DNA of 64,000 bases from Haemonchus contortus. Lineage: Eukaryota; Nematoda; Chromadorea; Rhabditida; Trichostrongylidae. Positions 10,231 to 21,165 of this stretch are shown here, in pieces. The position numbers were made by a program, and so were the translations under genes. The DNA lies in NCBI GenBank assembly GCA_000469685.2, contig LS997567.1, positions 12,681,153 to 12,745,152 of the forward strand. Reading direction: 5' to 3'. The notes under the pieces were generated by a model. It was not told the origin of the DNA. It worked only from the letters and a program-made list of their open reading frames with translations, and did not search any database. How positions within the stretch are numbered: position 1 is the stretch's first letter; each line of letters starts with the position of its first letter.

Positions 10231-12185
10231 TTCTGAGTGACTCATAGAGAGGAAGTATAACTAGACTAGATAACTGGGAAAGACTTGAAAGCACAGCTTA
10301 CGATAAAAATGACTCCTGAGATATCCCGCCAGAATAAATTAGTGGGGTCCGTATGCAGTATGTGGCGCTGCCACACCTGGAAACGGCCAGGATGGGGCGT
10401 TAAAAGGCTCAAAAATTGCACCTTGTGTATCCTCGTACGAGTTTCACCGGCGTTGTAGAGGCTGCAACAATCGCAACGAAGCCAAAGTAGGGAAATCAGA
10501 CCGCTCGTCATGGCCAATAGCGACAGTGATAGGCACCTCATACATTTCTGGCTTGATGTAGCCAGTTCTTCGTGTAATTGCAACAACTGCAATATCGTCC
10601 GAATACCTTTCCATGTTATTTCCGTCATGGACTGTGCCTCTAACGAAGTTTTCGATGTGGCGGATGTCAATCAGAACCTTCGTTGCCAACAGATGGAGAA
10701 CTGGCGATTTTTCTTGCACATTAACATGTTTTCGAAAGAATAAATTGTTTGGAAAGATCTAACGCACTTTGTAACCCTAATATTCTTGCTGCGCTGAAGG
10801 GAAACGGGAACAAGTGCTCCTTCGATGGAGGACAAGGAGGTAGTGGTTAAACGTATTCGTACAACACGTTGAACAATATCGCCCTTGGAAAAAGACGCCA
10901 AGTAATATGCAAAACGTGGACCGGAGTTGCCGCTTATCTTGTGCCTACACAGCTCATTTGAAAAGCATCTCTCCGTGAAACAGCTGGAGAGAGGCTGAGC
11001 AGCTTGTCAGATGACATGATCACACGGGATGAATTATTATTCCTCCGAAGCTCGCTTAAAAAGCAGTCAGTGAAAAGGCTATAGCACTGGGTGGCGACTT
11101 CAGAGAGTTGTCTTTATAGTCGAGCATGGACATTGTTGTGGCCAGCGTTCTTATGTCCATCCTCTTACCGCTCTTCTCTATTCACCGCTTGAACTTCGAC
11201 AAGAGAGCTCAAGCCGGAGGAAGCGCATGGAGAGCACGTCGTTTGGAAACAAGAAATGGCGATGCAAACGACCCCGACGATCTGTTTCAATGCTGGACAC
11301 AACAATTTGTGTGACGACATTGCCACGGGAATTTTCGTTGATACTAAAGATTCAAGTAGCACCTCACAGCTCAGCGAGTGTGATATATTAGCAACCAGAA
11401 ACATTCATATTCACATATTCACCATTTGAACAAAGACGCTCCGAGTAGGCTCCACGTTGATAATGCTGAGGACGAGAGTTTGAAACGGTTATGTCGACCT
11501 GCGCCTATTCATAGTGCAAGTTAGCAAGCGAGGTCACGCCACGGTCACGATTAGCGGAAAAACAAGGTTAATGCCGAGAAGAATAAAACAAACTATTCCG
11601 CGTCTCGAATAGAATTGCAACTTTTATGGCAGTCAGGCTATGCTATTATACAACATAAGACTAAAGTACGATGTACAAGATATCTTGCATCTCGTAGTAG
11701 AATCGCACTTTATTAGATAAAAAAATGCACATTCACCAGGTTTTAAGACAACCTGGTGAATTTTGCAACCCCAAAATCATCGAAGACAAGACTAAATTTG
11801 AATCCAGTGACATTTCCAACAATTTCTTTCACCTCGCTACTGCATATAATCAAGCAGGAAGTAGGAAGTAGACGACTGGTTTAGATAAAAGTAAACAGAA
11901 GTGACTGGGTTAAGGGTCCGAGTTGGCTAAGATAACATCCCGAAACGTGGCCAATAACAAAAATGGAATCAATCGAGATGATAAAAGAATCTGAATCGGT
12001 TACACATCCAAACATTGAAGGTCTAGCAGACCGAGAGCAGGGAAACATTCTTTGATCTCTGTCTATTTTAGAGCCTAAGTAAGGCACCACGAGTAGTTTC
12101 TCGGGTCTGCAAAACATTTAAGCCCAGGACCCACCTAGCAAACACAATTCGCATCTCAAAACAGAGCCATAAGTCGTTAAGTTCT
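10231..12185. other. Gene not established; overlapping minus-strand frames at 10266-10901
   Basis: Three minus-strand frames (10266-10670, 10444-10719, 10671-10901; 134, 91 and 76 residues) overlap in different phases. One carries a phrase, RYSDDIAVVAI, that faintly recalls the Asp region of trypsin-like proteases, but no His or Ser motif accompanies it and the phases conflict, so I do not call a gene. A short plus frame at 11126-11314 is also unidentified. A perfect hairpin lies at 11732-11760 (ttcaccaggtt with aacctggtgaa, 7-base loop). The rest is featureless to my reading. Confidence 0.4.
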
Positions 12186-12189
12186 CTCC

Positions 12190-13590
12190 TGAGAAGGAAA
12201 TAGTAAGTAGCGATATTGAATTATCCGAACGTATAATCTTTGCTCAGGAACTATGTCATGAAAGCTTTGAAACCCTACAGAAGTTTTCCAGAAGAGAAAT
12301 TAATAAGCGATGAAAATGGAATAATTAGGCTCGCCTCAGAATACCGCCCTACCTCATGATACTGAGTCAGTATATGTACCTCTAGGGTCAGAACTTACTC
12401 GATTGATTTTGCAACATATTTATTGCGATAGTGCTCACTGCGTCAAAGAACATACCTAACTATCGCACGCCAAAGATTCTGGATTCCGCGGGTTTCACGT
12501 ACATTCAAAAAATTGAGAAGTTCATTTGAGAAAATGTGTCACTTGTAAAAATTAGGTGCATCTATAATGCCTGCCTTCCCCGCAAATAGAGTAATCGCAA
12601 AAACACCATTCCAGAACACGGGATGCGATTTAATGGGGCCGTTTACTTCGAAAGAAAAGATAAAAATGTATGTAGCTTCATATACCTACCTGACAACTAG
12701 AGCGGTTCATCTCGAAGTTGTAGAGAACATTACGACGAGCGCATTTTTGAACAGTTTCAAGCGATTCAATTCAAAAATAGGTGTCCCAAAACTAATGCGC
12801 ACTTATAGCGAAACTACTTTTAAGCAAGGTAAGCAAGCAATAGCCACGATGTTCGAGAATGACCAAACATCAGAAACTCTTTGATGTCCTATTGTGCAGA
12901 GGTATTAAATGGATTTTCTATTCAGCCATCTCCCCCTGGATGGGTGGTGTTTGGGAAGACCTGAGGCCTTTGTGAAAAAGGCACTGAGTGAATCGTGGGA
13001 CATATAGGTGAGTTTTACTGAAATGTCCGCGACAATGGCAAGAATAGACGCGATTCTAAACACGATACCTCTGAAAAGCTCCCTTAAAAACCCCATCCGG
13101 ACGTCGTCACAATTCCTTCACGCCCAATAAATTTCCTTCAAACAAGTCTCAAGTTTTCCATTCCGGACTGAGAAAATTTTGAGATGATTAATGATCCACA
13201 CGATGGTCTTGATCTTCATAAATCAACGAAGCAAGCCAGGAAGCAATGCGCTGTTCAGAAGGGATTTCAGACAAACTCTGGGAGTGTTGGAGGCACGAAT
13301 ACCTCCTCACACTACTATGAGAAGTGCAAAAGCAGTACTTGAAGCAACCTCGCCTTTAACAAGTTTTGTCCAGAGCCTGGGGAGGTCGTGTTAATGGAGC
13401 AAGGCCTGATACCCAGTGGCAATTGGCCTTATGGCCGAGTGACTGAGATGATTACTTCGGATGACGGTCTCGCAAAATCGGCTAAATTATTGATGCCCAT
13501 TCACAGGCTCATTCAAAGACTATTGAATACCCTCTTGAGACTCGCAGTGTATCCGGGAAACCCTGCACTGGCGAGGAAATGTCGAAATCT
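12190..13590 (+). pseudogene. BEL/Pao retrotransposon pol fragment (integrase region, BEL1)
   Basis: In order: a decayed integrase zinc-finger region ending in CVTCK-like text near 12530-12555; the integrase core at 12567-12884 with GCDLMGPFTSKEK, TYLTTRAVHLEVVENITT and FKRFNSKIGVPK, all typical of BEL/Pao; an SAISPWMGGVWEDL segment at 12901-12975; a TMARIDAILNTIPL segment near 13030-13075; and the C-terminal LIPSGNWPYGRVTEMI at 13388-13460, the usual BEL 'WP.GRV' motif. Stops and frame changes separate the pieces. RT and LTRs are missing. PLE1 begins about 70 bp downstream. A BEL integrase joins reverse-transcribed DNA to the chromosome. Confidence 0.87.
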
Positions 13591-13656
13591 ACTAGAGAAA
13601 AACAGTCTACCGAGAACGAAAGAAGCGAACCGGCACAAATGATTACACAAAAAACT

Positions 13657-13909
13657 GTTACATAATATTTCACAATTCTTTGCCGTACAGGTTTGTTATG
13701 ATGGAACCGTTTATTTGGTCGACGTTTCGACTAACTCGTCGTCTTCAGGGACCTGAAAGTAGTTCGAAGCTCCTGATCTATGGCTTACCCGACCAAGCGC
13801 CCAAACGCACTAGGTCAGTTGCAACAGCTCCCGGAAACTCGACCACCGAAACATCCCAGCCAAGAAACCAACCTTCTGCGGTTCCACCAGCGCTGTCGTC
13901 CCACTCTAT
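13657..13909 (-). repeat. PLE1 inverted tail, left arm
   Basis: This 253-bp stretch is the reverse complement of 15681-15933 with essentially one mismatch. It is the 3' non-coding tail of a Penelope-like element in minus orientation. It includes the motif cctgaagacgacgagtt / agtcgaaacgtcgacc (read on the minus strand), which is shared with both PLE2 tails. Confidence 0.92.
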
Positions 13910-14189
13910 GATGTTCTTCTAATCGATGCCTCCCAAGTGGCGTGAATGGGCTTCCTCGCCTTTTACCTCCTAGATGTTCTTTGACGCGTATGCTCAGCAT
14001 TCTTCCTGTCTCACCAATATATATTTCGTCACAGGCTGAACACTGAAGTTGGTATACAGTCCCTCGCTTTGTGCAATCTCCATTCCTTCCGAACGGACAA
14101 ACAACGCAGTTAATCGTCGTACATGCACGATCATAGAGTCTGTTGCGGATCAGAAGACGTTTGATATTGTCTGTTGGTACGTTTATCAA
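13910..14189 (-). pseudogene. PLE1 inverted GIY-YIG endonuclease fragment
   Basis: The minus frame 13815-14189 opens with the RT-endonuclease linker (NRLYDRACTTINCVVCPFG, with the CxxC pair), then GTVYQLQCSACDEIYIGETG, the GIY-YIG core with its second Cys pair, then RVKEHLGGKRRG. It breaks at LEEHH, where a deletion joins it directly to the tail at 13909. Part of the catalytic domain is therefore missing. This copy lies head-to-head with the plus-strand PLE1 body beginning near 14190. Confidence 0.88.
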
Positions 14190-14914
14190 GAAGCAATCGA
14201 GAAATCACAGAACTTCACCTCAGTGATGCTTCTCTATACAGTCACTCTACGGAAAAGGCGTTTCTCACACAATGTCACAGGCTGAATGCGTTATGGGTAT
14301 CAATTGGAAAGGTGGCAAAACTGGATAGAAGGCTGATAAGAAGACTGAAGTTGGATACGCCATTGTGCCCTGTTTTCTATAGCCTGATAAAGACTCACAA
14401 GTTGTCCAACGGAGGTGAGAACTCAACTAATGCTAGCGATTACAAAATAAGACCCATTATCAGCCGTGTACATGGACCAACGGATCGTATTTCGTGGTTC
14501 CTCAATAAAATTGTTGGCCAACTACTCCGATACGTACCCTCACATCTGCCAAACACTAACGAGTTTCTTGATCGCTTGCGTTCGTGTAGGCTTCAAGAAA
14601 ACTGCGTGGTGGAGCCCTTTGATGTAACCGCGCTTTATACGAACGTAAACAACAACGAAGCTCTCCAAGCGGTTTCCGAAATGCTGGATGAGCATGAAAC
14701 GGAAATTGTGACGTTCGGATTAAGCAAGGTTCACATTATGGCTTTGATAAAGGAATGCCTCAACTGTAATATATTCAAGTGGAGCGGACAATATTTCTCT
14801 CAAAACCACGGACTTGCTATGGGTCAACGTCTAGCACCGGTCTTAGCCATCTGCTTCATGAGCAGAGTGGAAAGGCCGGTCATAGCACGTTTGCCCATTA
14901 TGTACTGCTCGTAA
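14174..14914 (+). pseudogene. PLE1 reverse transcriptase, palm truncated
   Basis: Penelope-like RT motifs appear in order over 246 residues: IKTHK, RPIISRVHGPT, FDVTALYTNVNNNEAL (catalytic Asp region A), CNIFKWSGQYFSQ and GLAMGQRLAPVLA (motif B). The frame then ends at 14912 just where the RYIDD catalytic box should follow; that box and the thumb are absent. PLE3 at 40.0 kb keeps the corresponding RYIxD region. The N-terminal RT part is also missing because the body joins the inverted copy near 14190. Without the second and third catalytic Asp residues it cannot be active. Confidence 0.9.
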
Positions 14915-14939
14915 CATGTACAGAACAGCTGTAGGAGTG

Positions 14940-15614
14940 TGTACAGGCGAAGTGGAACGAGAGGAGTCGCGTAAGCTAGCATCTGAGATTGCAAACCTCA
15001 ATGGCTATGGGACAAGGCAAAGAAAGTCAGGCTCGAAAGGTTTCTCGGTGATAAATCATGGAAATGTAGTGCATCTGCAACTTCCGTTCATATCAGACAA
15101 AATCAGCGCAGAAATACGACAGTGCATTGCACGAGCGGATTTAGCTAATGATGTTGTCTTGATAAACGTACCAACAGACAATATCAAACGTCTTCTGATC
15201 CGCAGCAGACTCTATGATCGTGCATGTACGACGATTAACTGCGTTGTTTGTCCGTTCGGAAGGAATGGAGATTGCACATAGCGAGGGACTGTATAACAAC
15301 TTCAGTGTTCAGCCTGTGACGAAATATATATTGGTGAGACAGGAAGAATGCTGAGCATACGCGTCAAAGAACATCTAGGAGGTAAAAGGCGAGGAAGCCC
15401 ATTCACGCCACTTGGAAGGCATCGATTAGAAGTACATCACGGCAAAGATTTTGATATCAAATGCAAAATCCTAGCTTACGAGAATGAGATCGGTGCCAGA
15501 AAGATGTTGGAAGCGCTGTACATCCGCGAGAGGAATCCTAAGCTGAACAACCGAAATGAGTGCATTGCCATAACGAGTGAACTTCTGCCATTCGTACCCT
15601 TTTGTGGGCTTTGA
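14940..15614 (+). pseudogene. PLE1 RT-linker and GIY-YIG endonuclease
   Basis: Plus-strand continuation: LQLPFISDKISAEIR linker, LYDRACTTINCVVCPFG with Cys pairs, a stop (tag at 15279-15281) and another in the next codons, then SACDEIYIGETGR, RVKEHLGGKRRG, and a complete C-terminal part to LEALYIRERNPKLN ending at 15614. The domain nicks target DNA for target-primed reverse transcription. Two stops inside the GIY-YIG entry inactivate this copy. The DNA is nearly identical to the inverted copy at 13910-14189. Confidence 0.9.
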
Positions 15615-15680
15615 GATCACCGCGTAATTCTTATCTCACGACCGTCAGTGGTGTCTCATTGTTCCCTTGTTGTTCACGAA

Positions 15681-15966
15681 ATAGAGTGGGACGACAGCGC
15701 TGGTGGAACCGCAGAAGGTTGGTTTCTTGGCAGGGATGTTTCGGTGGTCGAGTTTCCGGGAGCTGTTGCAACTGACCTAGTGCGTTTGGGCGCTTGGTCG
15801 GGTAAGCCATAGATCAGGAGCTTCGAACTACTTTCAGGTCCCTGAAGACGACGAGTTAGTCGAAACGTCGACCAAATAAACGGTTCCATCATAACAAACC
15901 TGTACGGCAAAGAATTGTGAAATATTATGTAACATGCCCAGGTTTCAAGAAGACCGAACGTGGAAA
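15681..15966 (+). repeat. PLE1 3' tail, right arm, with hammerhead-like boxes
   Basis: Complement of 13657-13909 to 15933. Similarity to the PLE2 tail at 43624 onward (gaaacctgggca box) extends it to about 15966. It carries CTGAAGA near 15841-15848 and GTCGAAAC near 15860, spaced like the conserved boxes of hammerhead ribozymes known from Penelope-like element tails, but stem II does not fold cleanly on paper. Confidence 0.8.
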
Positions 15967-16644
15967 CAAAAAAACTGTACAAGTCGAAAACGCGTGCTTA
16001 TGATTTTTTTCGAAACACAGATGGCAATTTAAATCGGGCAATTGACGCGATCTCCACGTCTTCATCCTCTATATTTCTAACAGTATTCTGCGCAAGAATG
16101 AGACCAGCCATTGCGATCAATTTCGCGATATATAATATATCCGGCTAAAGTGAAGTAATCAGAGTGGCGCCATTGAAAGACTCGTTTGAGTTATGCATCG
16201 ATAACGATTGCCAACTAATGAACAATACATTAGGCTATGCTAAATATCTCTTGCCCATATCACCAACTGAAAAAAGAACCAAAAAGGCGTACCTGCGTAC
16301 CCCAAACAGTAATGGGGTTCAACAACAATAACGGCTCTGCGACAGACCAGAATTCTGCGAACATCAACATTTTCTTTCGGAAAGTTTGTTAGGAGACCCC
16401 CATTGCTGGCCCGCTGAAGCCATCGCATCTTCAGTTGTGCTGAGCTATATTATCACCACTTCGGCTATGCACGCTGACGCGTGCACTATACGTCGACGAC
16501 CGCTTATCTACGATGGAGTCATTCAGCGGAATGTTGGATTATCAAAATAAGATGGTCCTCTCCCGATTCGAACGCTGAACTGCTGAGAGCAACACGCTCG
16601 ATATTTCATTTGAGCATAATTATTAGTGGTTGATCATAGCTCCG
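15967..16644. other. No feature seen
   Basis: AT-rich spacer with no supportable reading frame or repeat; short frames of about 62 residues match nothing known to me. Confidence 0.4.
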
Positions 16645-16985
16645 TCCACCTCAATGCAAGCCCTTCCCACTATAACTTGACCAACATTCTTTGACTGCGC
16701 CTAACCATTTCCTCCGCATTTAAGAAAGTTTTTGGAAACAAAATTTTTGGTTCTAGCCCCGCTTTCCTCTGCCAGCTCTGCCCACTTCGAGGATTTCACC
16801 ACGTTTTTTCCATTACCTCTAGCCACTTTTCCCCGCGTTCTAGAACGTTTCTGAGCAGAGGTATGACATTTCGATCTAAGCCCCGCCCACTTCAGTGCCA
16901 ACCCCGCATACTTCAAGGATTTCTCCATATTTGTTCCACTTCCTCTGACTACTTTTTCCCGCATTCTAGCACGTTTCCGAACGAA
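16645..16985. repeat. ~126-bp tandem repeat (satB), two clear and one decayed unit
   Basis: acttcgaggatttcaccacg at 16784 and acttcaaggatttctccata at 16910 are 126 bp apart within longer parallel stretches (ccccgc box, cctctagcc/cctctgact box, ccgcgttctagaacgtttc/ccgcattctagcacgtttc box). A weaker third unit precedes from about 16645. The minus strand is open over the array (16701-16964) only because 126 is a multiple of three. Confidence 0.75.
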
Positions 16986-17269
16986 ATTACATTCATTTTT
17001 GAAAAGCGGCTTTCATCTCAACGCGCATCCCGCCAATCGTGGCCGGAGCTTCTCTAAGTTTACCAAGCACGCATAAGGCCTTGCTCGCTCTTGTTATTTT
17101 TTTCCTGGCCTCGACGCCTTCGTTGAATCGAATTATGAATCTCTGCGGAAGGTATCGCCTAATGCGAGAACGCTAAGCCCACTACCAATGAGTTTCTTCT
17201 ATTTTAATTGTTGGCTTACCCTCACCTTCGCGCATTTTTTCCCGGCGACTGGAGTGAGAAATCGAAAAT
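16986..17269. other. No feature seen
   Basis: Spacer; nothing supported. Confidence 0.4.
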
Positions 17270-17492
17270 GAGAAAAATTCGCTCATGGCTCCGCCCAGTT
17301 CCTGCGCATGAACCGCCCCTTGGGGTGGAGCTTCGTTAGGCTCACATGTGCTGTGTTGTCTTACATTATGCTCAACCAACTCCAAACGTGACCCGACTTT
17401 TCCAGGTGTTTGTTAAGATTATATTGAATTTCCGTAAAAACAAACAGACACACAGACAGACAGACGCGAGCGCTTTATATATAGTAAGGATA
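17270..17492 (+). repeat. Dispersed repeat cassette ending in (CAGA)n and a TATATATAG terminus (copy 1)
   Basis: A GC box like that of satA (ccgccccttggggtggagc, 17307-17332) is followed by ~110 bp of AT-richer sequence, a run of acagacacacagacagacag at about 17445-17465, and cgcgagcgctttatatatag. The same order (GC boxes, CA/CAGA tract, GCG..TTATATATAG) is seen at 33510-34180. Confidence 0.6.
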
Positions 17493-18335
17493 GATGCAAT
17501 CATGGGTGCAACGTGGATTGTAGTTAAAATCACTAATAAACTGAAGCCTCGTGAAAAAGCTGCTAAACCAGAAAGGAACGAGCCAGAAGTTCCGACAGCA
17601 CCTGTCTGCACTTTCGAGTTGACACCACTTCTCAGTACACTTCTCGCGTTGTGCACCCAAATGTCTAATAATGTAAGATGTCTCATGTCCTCCGCAGATG
17701 CATGTCAAAACGGTTTCACGCGTCACTAAGCTGAACTCGTGTGCGATTAGAAGAATCCATGCCATTTAGAGTACACAGAGTCCTCTTCAGCAGGCTCCAG
17801 TCGGAGCTGTGCAATGAAATCATGCAGTGTAATAGAACCGCTGGGTGAGCTAAGTTCACCAAGAACTCCATGGACCTCGAATGCTCAAAAGCCATGGAAT
17901 GTTTCGCAATATCTACCGAACTATCAGTTTAAAATACTGAACGCTGGGTTATGCAAGAACAAATGTGAAACGATTAAGCAGAATGAAACAGTTCATGAAT
18001 TGAGACACGCTTCCAAATAAACTGACTACTCTGGCTGTATTAAAAGTTGCGGAGGACTTTTCTGCGGTTGCAGTCTACCGCTTCCTAGTGCTGGTTCTAT
18101 AAAATCGCTCACGGACCAGTATTAAAACATATATTCGAAATCGCACACCCACATTCGGTCAATAACATCGATAACTTCAACATTACATTCATACCAATTC
18201 AAAGACTATTATACTCACTAGAAAAGAAGCGTTTTGCAATTGTGAAAGATGAATCGTTTTTTTTGCCTCGTAATTTTCAAGTTGCAGTGTATGTAACACC
18301 ATTACACCTACTCAAGCAATGAGAAGGTTCTCTAC
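17493..18335. other. No gene recognised
   Basis: Overlapping frames on both strands near 17372-17765 (up to 127 residues) contradict each other and show no domain. Nothing was seen from 17.8 to 18.3 kb. Confidence 0.4.
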
Positions 18336-18339
18336 CTGT

Positions 18340-18745
18340 CCCGGTAGGATTCAGTGCAGATGTGGAAACTCGCCACGTAACTGATAGTGTCCGGACGATT
18401 CTTTCCAAAAACTATTTGATAACCCACAAGGCATTCTACCTTTGAAAAACCCCGAACACAAACGTTCGTGAAGGAAACACCGTTGCTATGTACGTCTAAC
18501 GAGGAGGAAATGGTCCTACGGATCGAATCAAAGATGTTACAAGATGGGGTAGAAGAATTTATTGTCAACCAGGATTGTGACTTGATAGTATCAGAGCTCA
18601 CAGAATGCTATGATTGCACACCTTGTGTTCATTTTACAGCATCTGCAAGTCACCAGCGAAAGCTACAGGAACGGTATCTTGTTAATCTCAACACTTCTTG
18701 GCCACCCGTGGGCCTCAAGAAGAAAAAAATGACATCTTTCTAAAA
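18340..18745 (+). pseudogene. Possible retroelement envelope-like glycoprotein fragment
   Basis: The plus frame 18468-18743 (91 residues) has SELTECYDCTPC following a Glu/Asp-rich stretch, and the upstream text contains a CxC-type cysteine pattern. This spacing faintly resembles the cysteine-rich fusion glycoproteins captured by some nematode LTR elements. No signal peptide, membrane anchor or neighbouring pol is present, and the similarity is weak. It could equally be an unrelated host exon. Confidence 0.25.
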
Positions 18746-20195
18746 TTTAAACACCCTATGGTGAACGAAAAATGCAACGCTCATTATTCCGATAGACCCA
18801 CTACACTCTTCCAGAATGGTAGTCTACATTACCAGCTCACGTGACCCCAAACGATTTCTGTTTCCGGAAGTGAAGTCTCATATAGTGTCCCTAAAACACC
18901 AATGGTTCAGTGGTATTAGCTTACCTAATATCGATCGACTTTAACTGCGCTCGGCACAGTACATGCTTTTGTCGCTCTCACTTACTTTGGTGGCCCCATT
19001 AATTGTCTTTACATCTTATCGTTTGCCAAGACAATTATTTGCACTGTTAGCAAAGGAATATGGCGCCTATTGCACTGCTGCATTACCTGCCTAAAATTTA
19101 ATTATGCGACTGCCTTGGCGGCAGTTGCTCAGCCTTCAATACCTCCCCGGCACTTCTGCACCGATGCTCCAAAAAAGGTAACGTCGTTGTTTTCAGAGGA
19201 CATCTCGAGCTCCACTTCTGTGCTAGTGAGCTTCACTAACGCTGCCTAATTAGCCTTTCCGTATTCAGCGCGGGTCCACAAATCGATAAACACGACTTTG
19301 TAATTGATAGTTAATCCTCTTGATCTCACCAGTACATACTTGTATATAATCTCATATCAACTATGAACACGTATAAACTTGCAACTTATAACTATTCTAC
19401 GGTATCATGGCTGCAGTATTCTCAAAACACGTCTGCTTACTCGCGGCCCAATCCATCTGGCAACGCCAACAAATGCCGCCACACCTCAAGATCTCTCCAA
19501 CAGACGGTCAACAGAAGCACTCTTGGGGAAAGTGGCTCTAAAGGGACTCACTCAAATTTCTAAATTCCAGTGCCGTACTAGGCCGCCTAGGACCAGGAGG
19601 ACCAGTGCTTACAAAGGAAGGGTGCATCTCCGGTTTTTCTTTTTATTGATGATGCAAGCCGGGAAGGCCAAGAACGTTATCGGTATTGGAGACTGGAAAG
19701 CTGCATCCGCAGACCCTCCGCATACATATGCGGGATACACACGCGGGGAGACGGAAGTTCGCAGTCGACACAGCAGAGCAGAAATAGTGAGTACACCGCC
19801 TGAATCCACATGAGTCTCTGAGCAAGTACCGTTGACTTTTCTCATATCCGCCACCTGGGGTCACGTTACGTAGCCTCGTCACTAAACGGTAAGAGATCTT
19901 TCAGTGAGTGAGAACCCTCAAAGGAAACGATCCGTGGTTGTTGATCGATCGGTTGATTGAAGTTGATCCAATCTATCTTACTGTGCTACAATGTTGGAGT
20001 TGGTCGGTCATATGGAACTTTCAAAGAAAAGTATCTCACGATGTGTCCGAACCGACTTGTACGAATCGTGTGTGTTACACTTTGACTGTTACTACTACAC
20101 GATCTTTCATACCCTTGCAACTCTGTAAATGCCATTTAATAAGCTGCAAACAGCTCACTAAACTGAGTGATTGAAATGCAATGATTGTGATGATC
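18746..20195. other. No gene recognised
   Basis: Several 60-144 residue frames around 19.36-19.88 kb overlap on both strands with no motif. No repeats or RNA genes were seen. Confidence 0.4.
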
Positions 20196-20199
20196 ATTT

Positions 20200-20330
20200 C
20201 CAAGCGTTACGCTAGGAAATCCCCATACAACCCAATATCAAATGGAGTGGAAGCAAAAGTGGAACAGGCTGACAGAATCAAGTTCAGCTAACGCGAATCT
20301 TCCTTCGCGAGCGAAAACTCATCCAGTGAG
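20200..20330 (+). pseudogene. Possible Ty3/gypsy integrase scrap
   Basis: A short plus-strand reading SPYNPISNGVEAKVEQ, near 20220-20275, resembles the integrase active-site Glu region, usually written SPYHPxSNGxAER. It ends quickly at a stop and nothing else of an integrase surrounds it. Confidence 0.25.
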
Positions 20331-20559
20331 TTTACTGAAGTGTTGCAGTCCTTCATTCTTTATGGGAAAGCACTCTAGTCAAGTCTCTACTTTCTTCTTT
20401 ACTGTTCAGAGCAACCAGTTGGTAACTAAAGGAGTTGCGTAGATGACGTCTGTCTGTCAAAACTCAAATTCTTGGGCACGGAAGTTGGGTGAATAGCTTC
20501 TCGCTCAACAAAAACACTTCACCAATGATAACTTACTTGCGAGCTTACTAAGTAAACCC

Positions 20560-21165
20560 TTATCTAGGATCAAGGACCACCTTCACATGTACATATCAGA
20601 CAAACTAACCTCGCGTGACCTGAGCGGCGGCTCTCTACGGCTATCTGTACTGCATTTCTTTCTACCTGTGATATTGCTTGGTGTTGCTTGCTGGTTACTG
20701 GTTGACTCGTCGCAGTGGTATTCAGAGTGGCAGCTGGGCAAAATTGTTTGAAGAGATCTGCTACCGGTACAGGTATATCTAGCACTTTGTTGTGACATCG
20801 TTCTTGAGAGTGCGCCTTGGTCGACCTCCTAACTCGTCTTCATTGATTTTTTACGGTTAATGTCTGCTGCTTGTGGTTTGACGACAACCTCGCTTGGAAG
20901 TGGGATAATTTGGTCGAGTTTTTATCAAGACCTGCCAATTGATTTTCGGATCTGCTTTGCTCAGAGTGGCAACTGGGTACTTGAATTGAAGAAACATTGC
21001 CACCGTAACAGGTACATTGTTTCTTCTTTTGTGCCGGGTAGTTGATGAGATTTGACCTATTGCTATTTTCTTGCCATTTCGTCGCCAGTACTGCAATATG
21101 GATGTTCTAATGACTTCCTATGATAGTCGCAAGAGGGGAGGCGTACATGAACAGGAAGTATCATC
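20560..21165 (+). mobile_element. LINE1: presumed 5' region with a ~239-bp partial tandem repeat
   Basis: cagagtggcagctgggc at 20723 and cagagtggcaactgggt at 20962 begin similar ~60-bp blocks ending in a caggtayat box, 239 bp apart. Tandem promoter-like monomers at the 5' end are common in LINEs. The block precedes ORF1 directly. The exact 5' boundary is not visible. Confidence 0.5.

Noticed and set aside
10266..10901. Minus-strand frames with a trypsin-like DDIAVV phrase
   Set aside because: No His or Ser catalytic motif, no Cys pattern, and three conflicting phases; a protease call is not supported.
15674..15982. 102-residue minus frame over the PLE1 tail, and its twin at 13680-13922
   Set aside because: Antisense reading of the non-coding PLE tail; present twice only because the tail is duplicated.
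16701..16964. 87-residue minus-strand frame
   Set aside because: It spans two units of the 126-bp repeat; openness follows from a period divisible by three.
19363..19882. Overlapping frames up to 144 residues on both strands
   Set aside because: They conflict, show no motif, and have no splice or repeat context; left as unannotated spacer.
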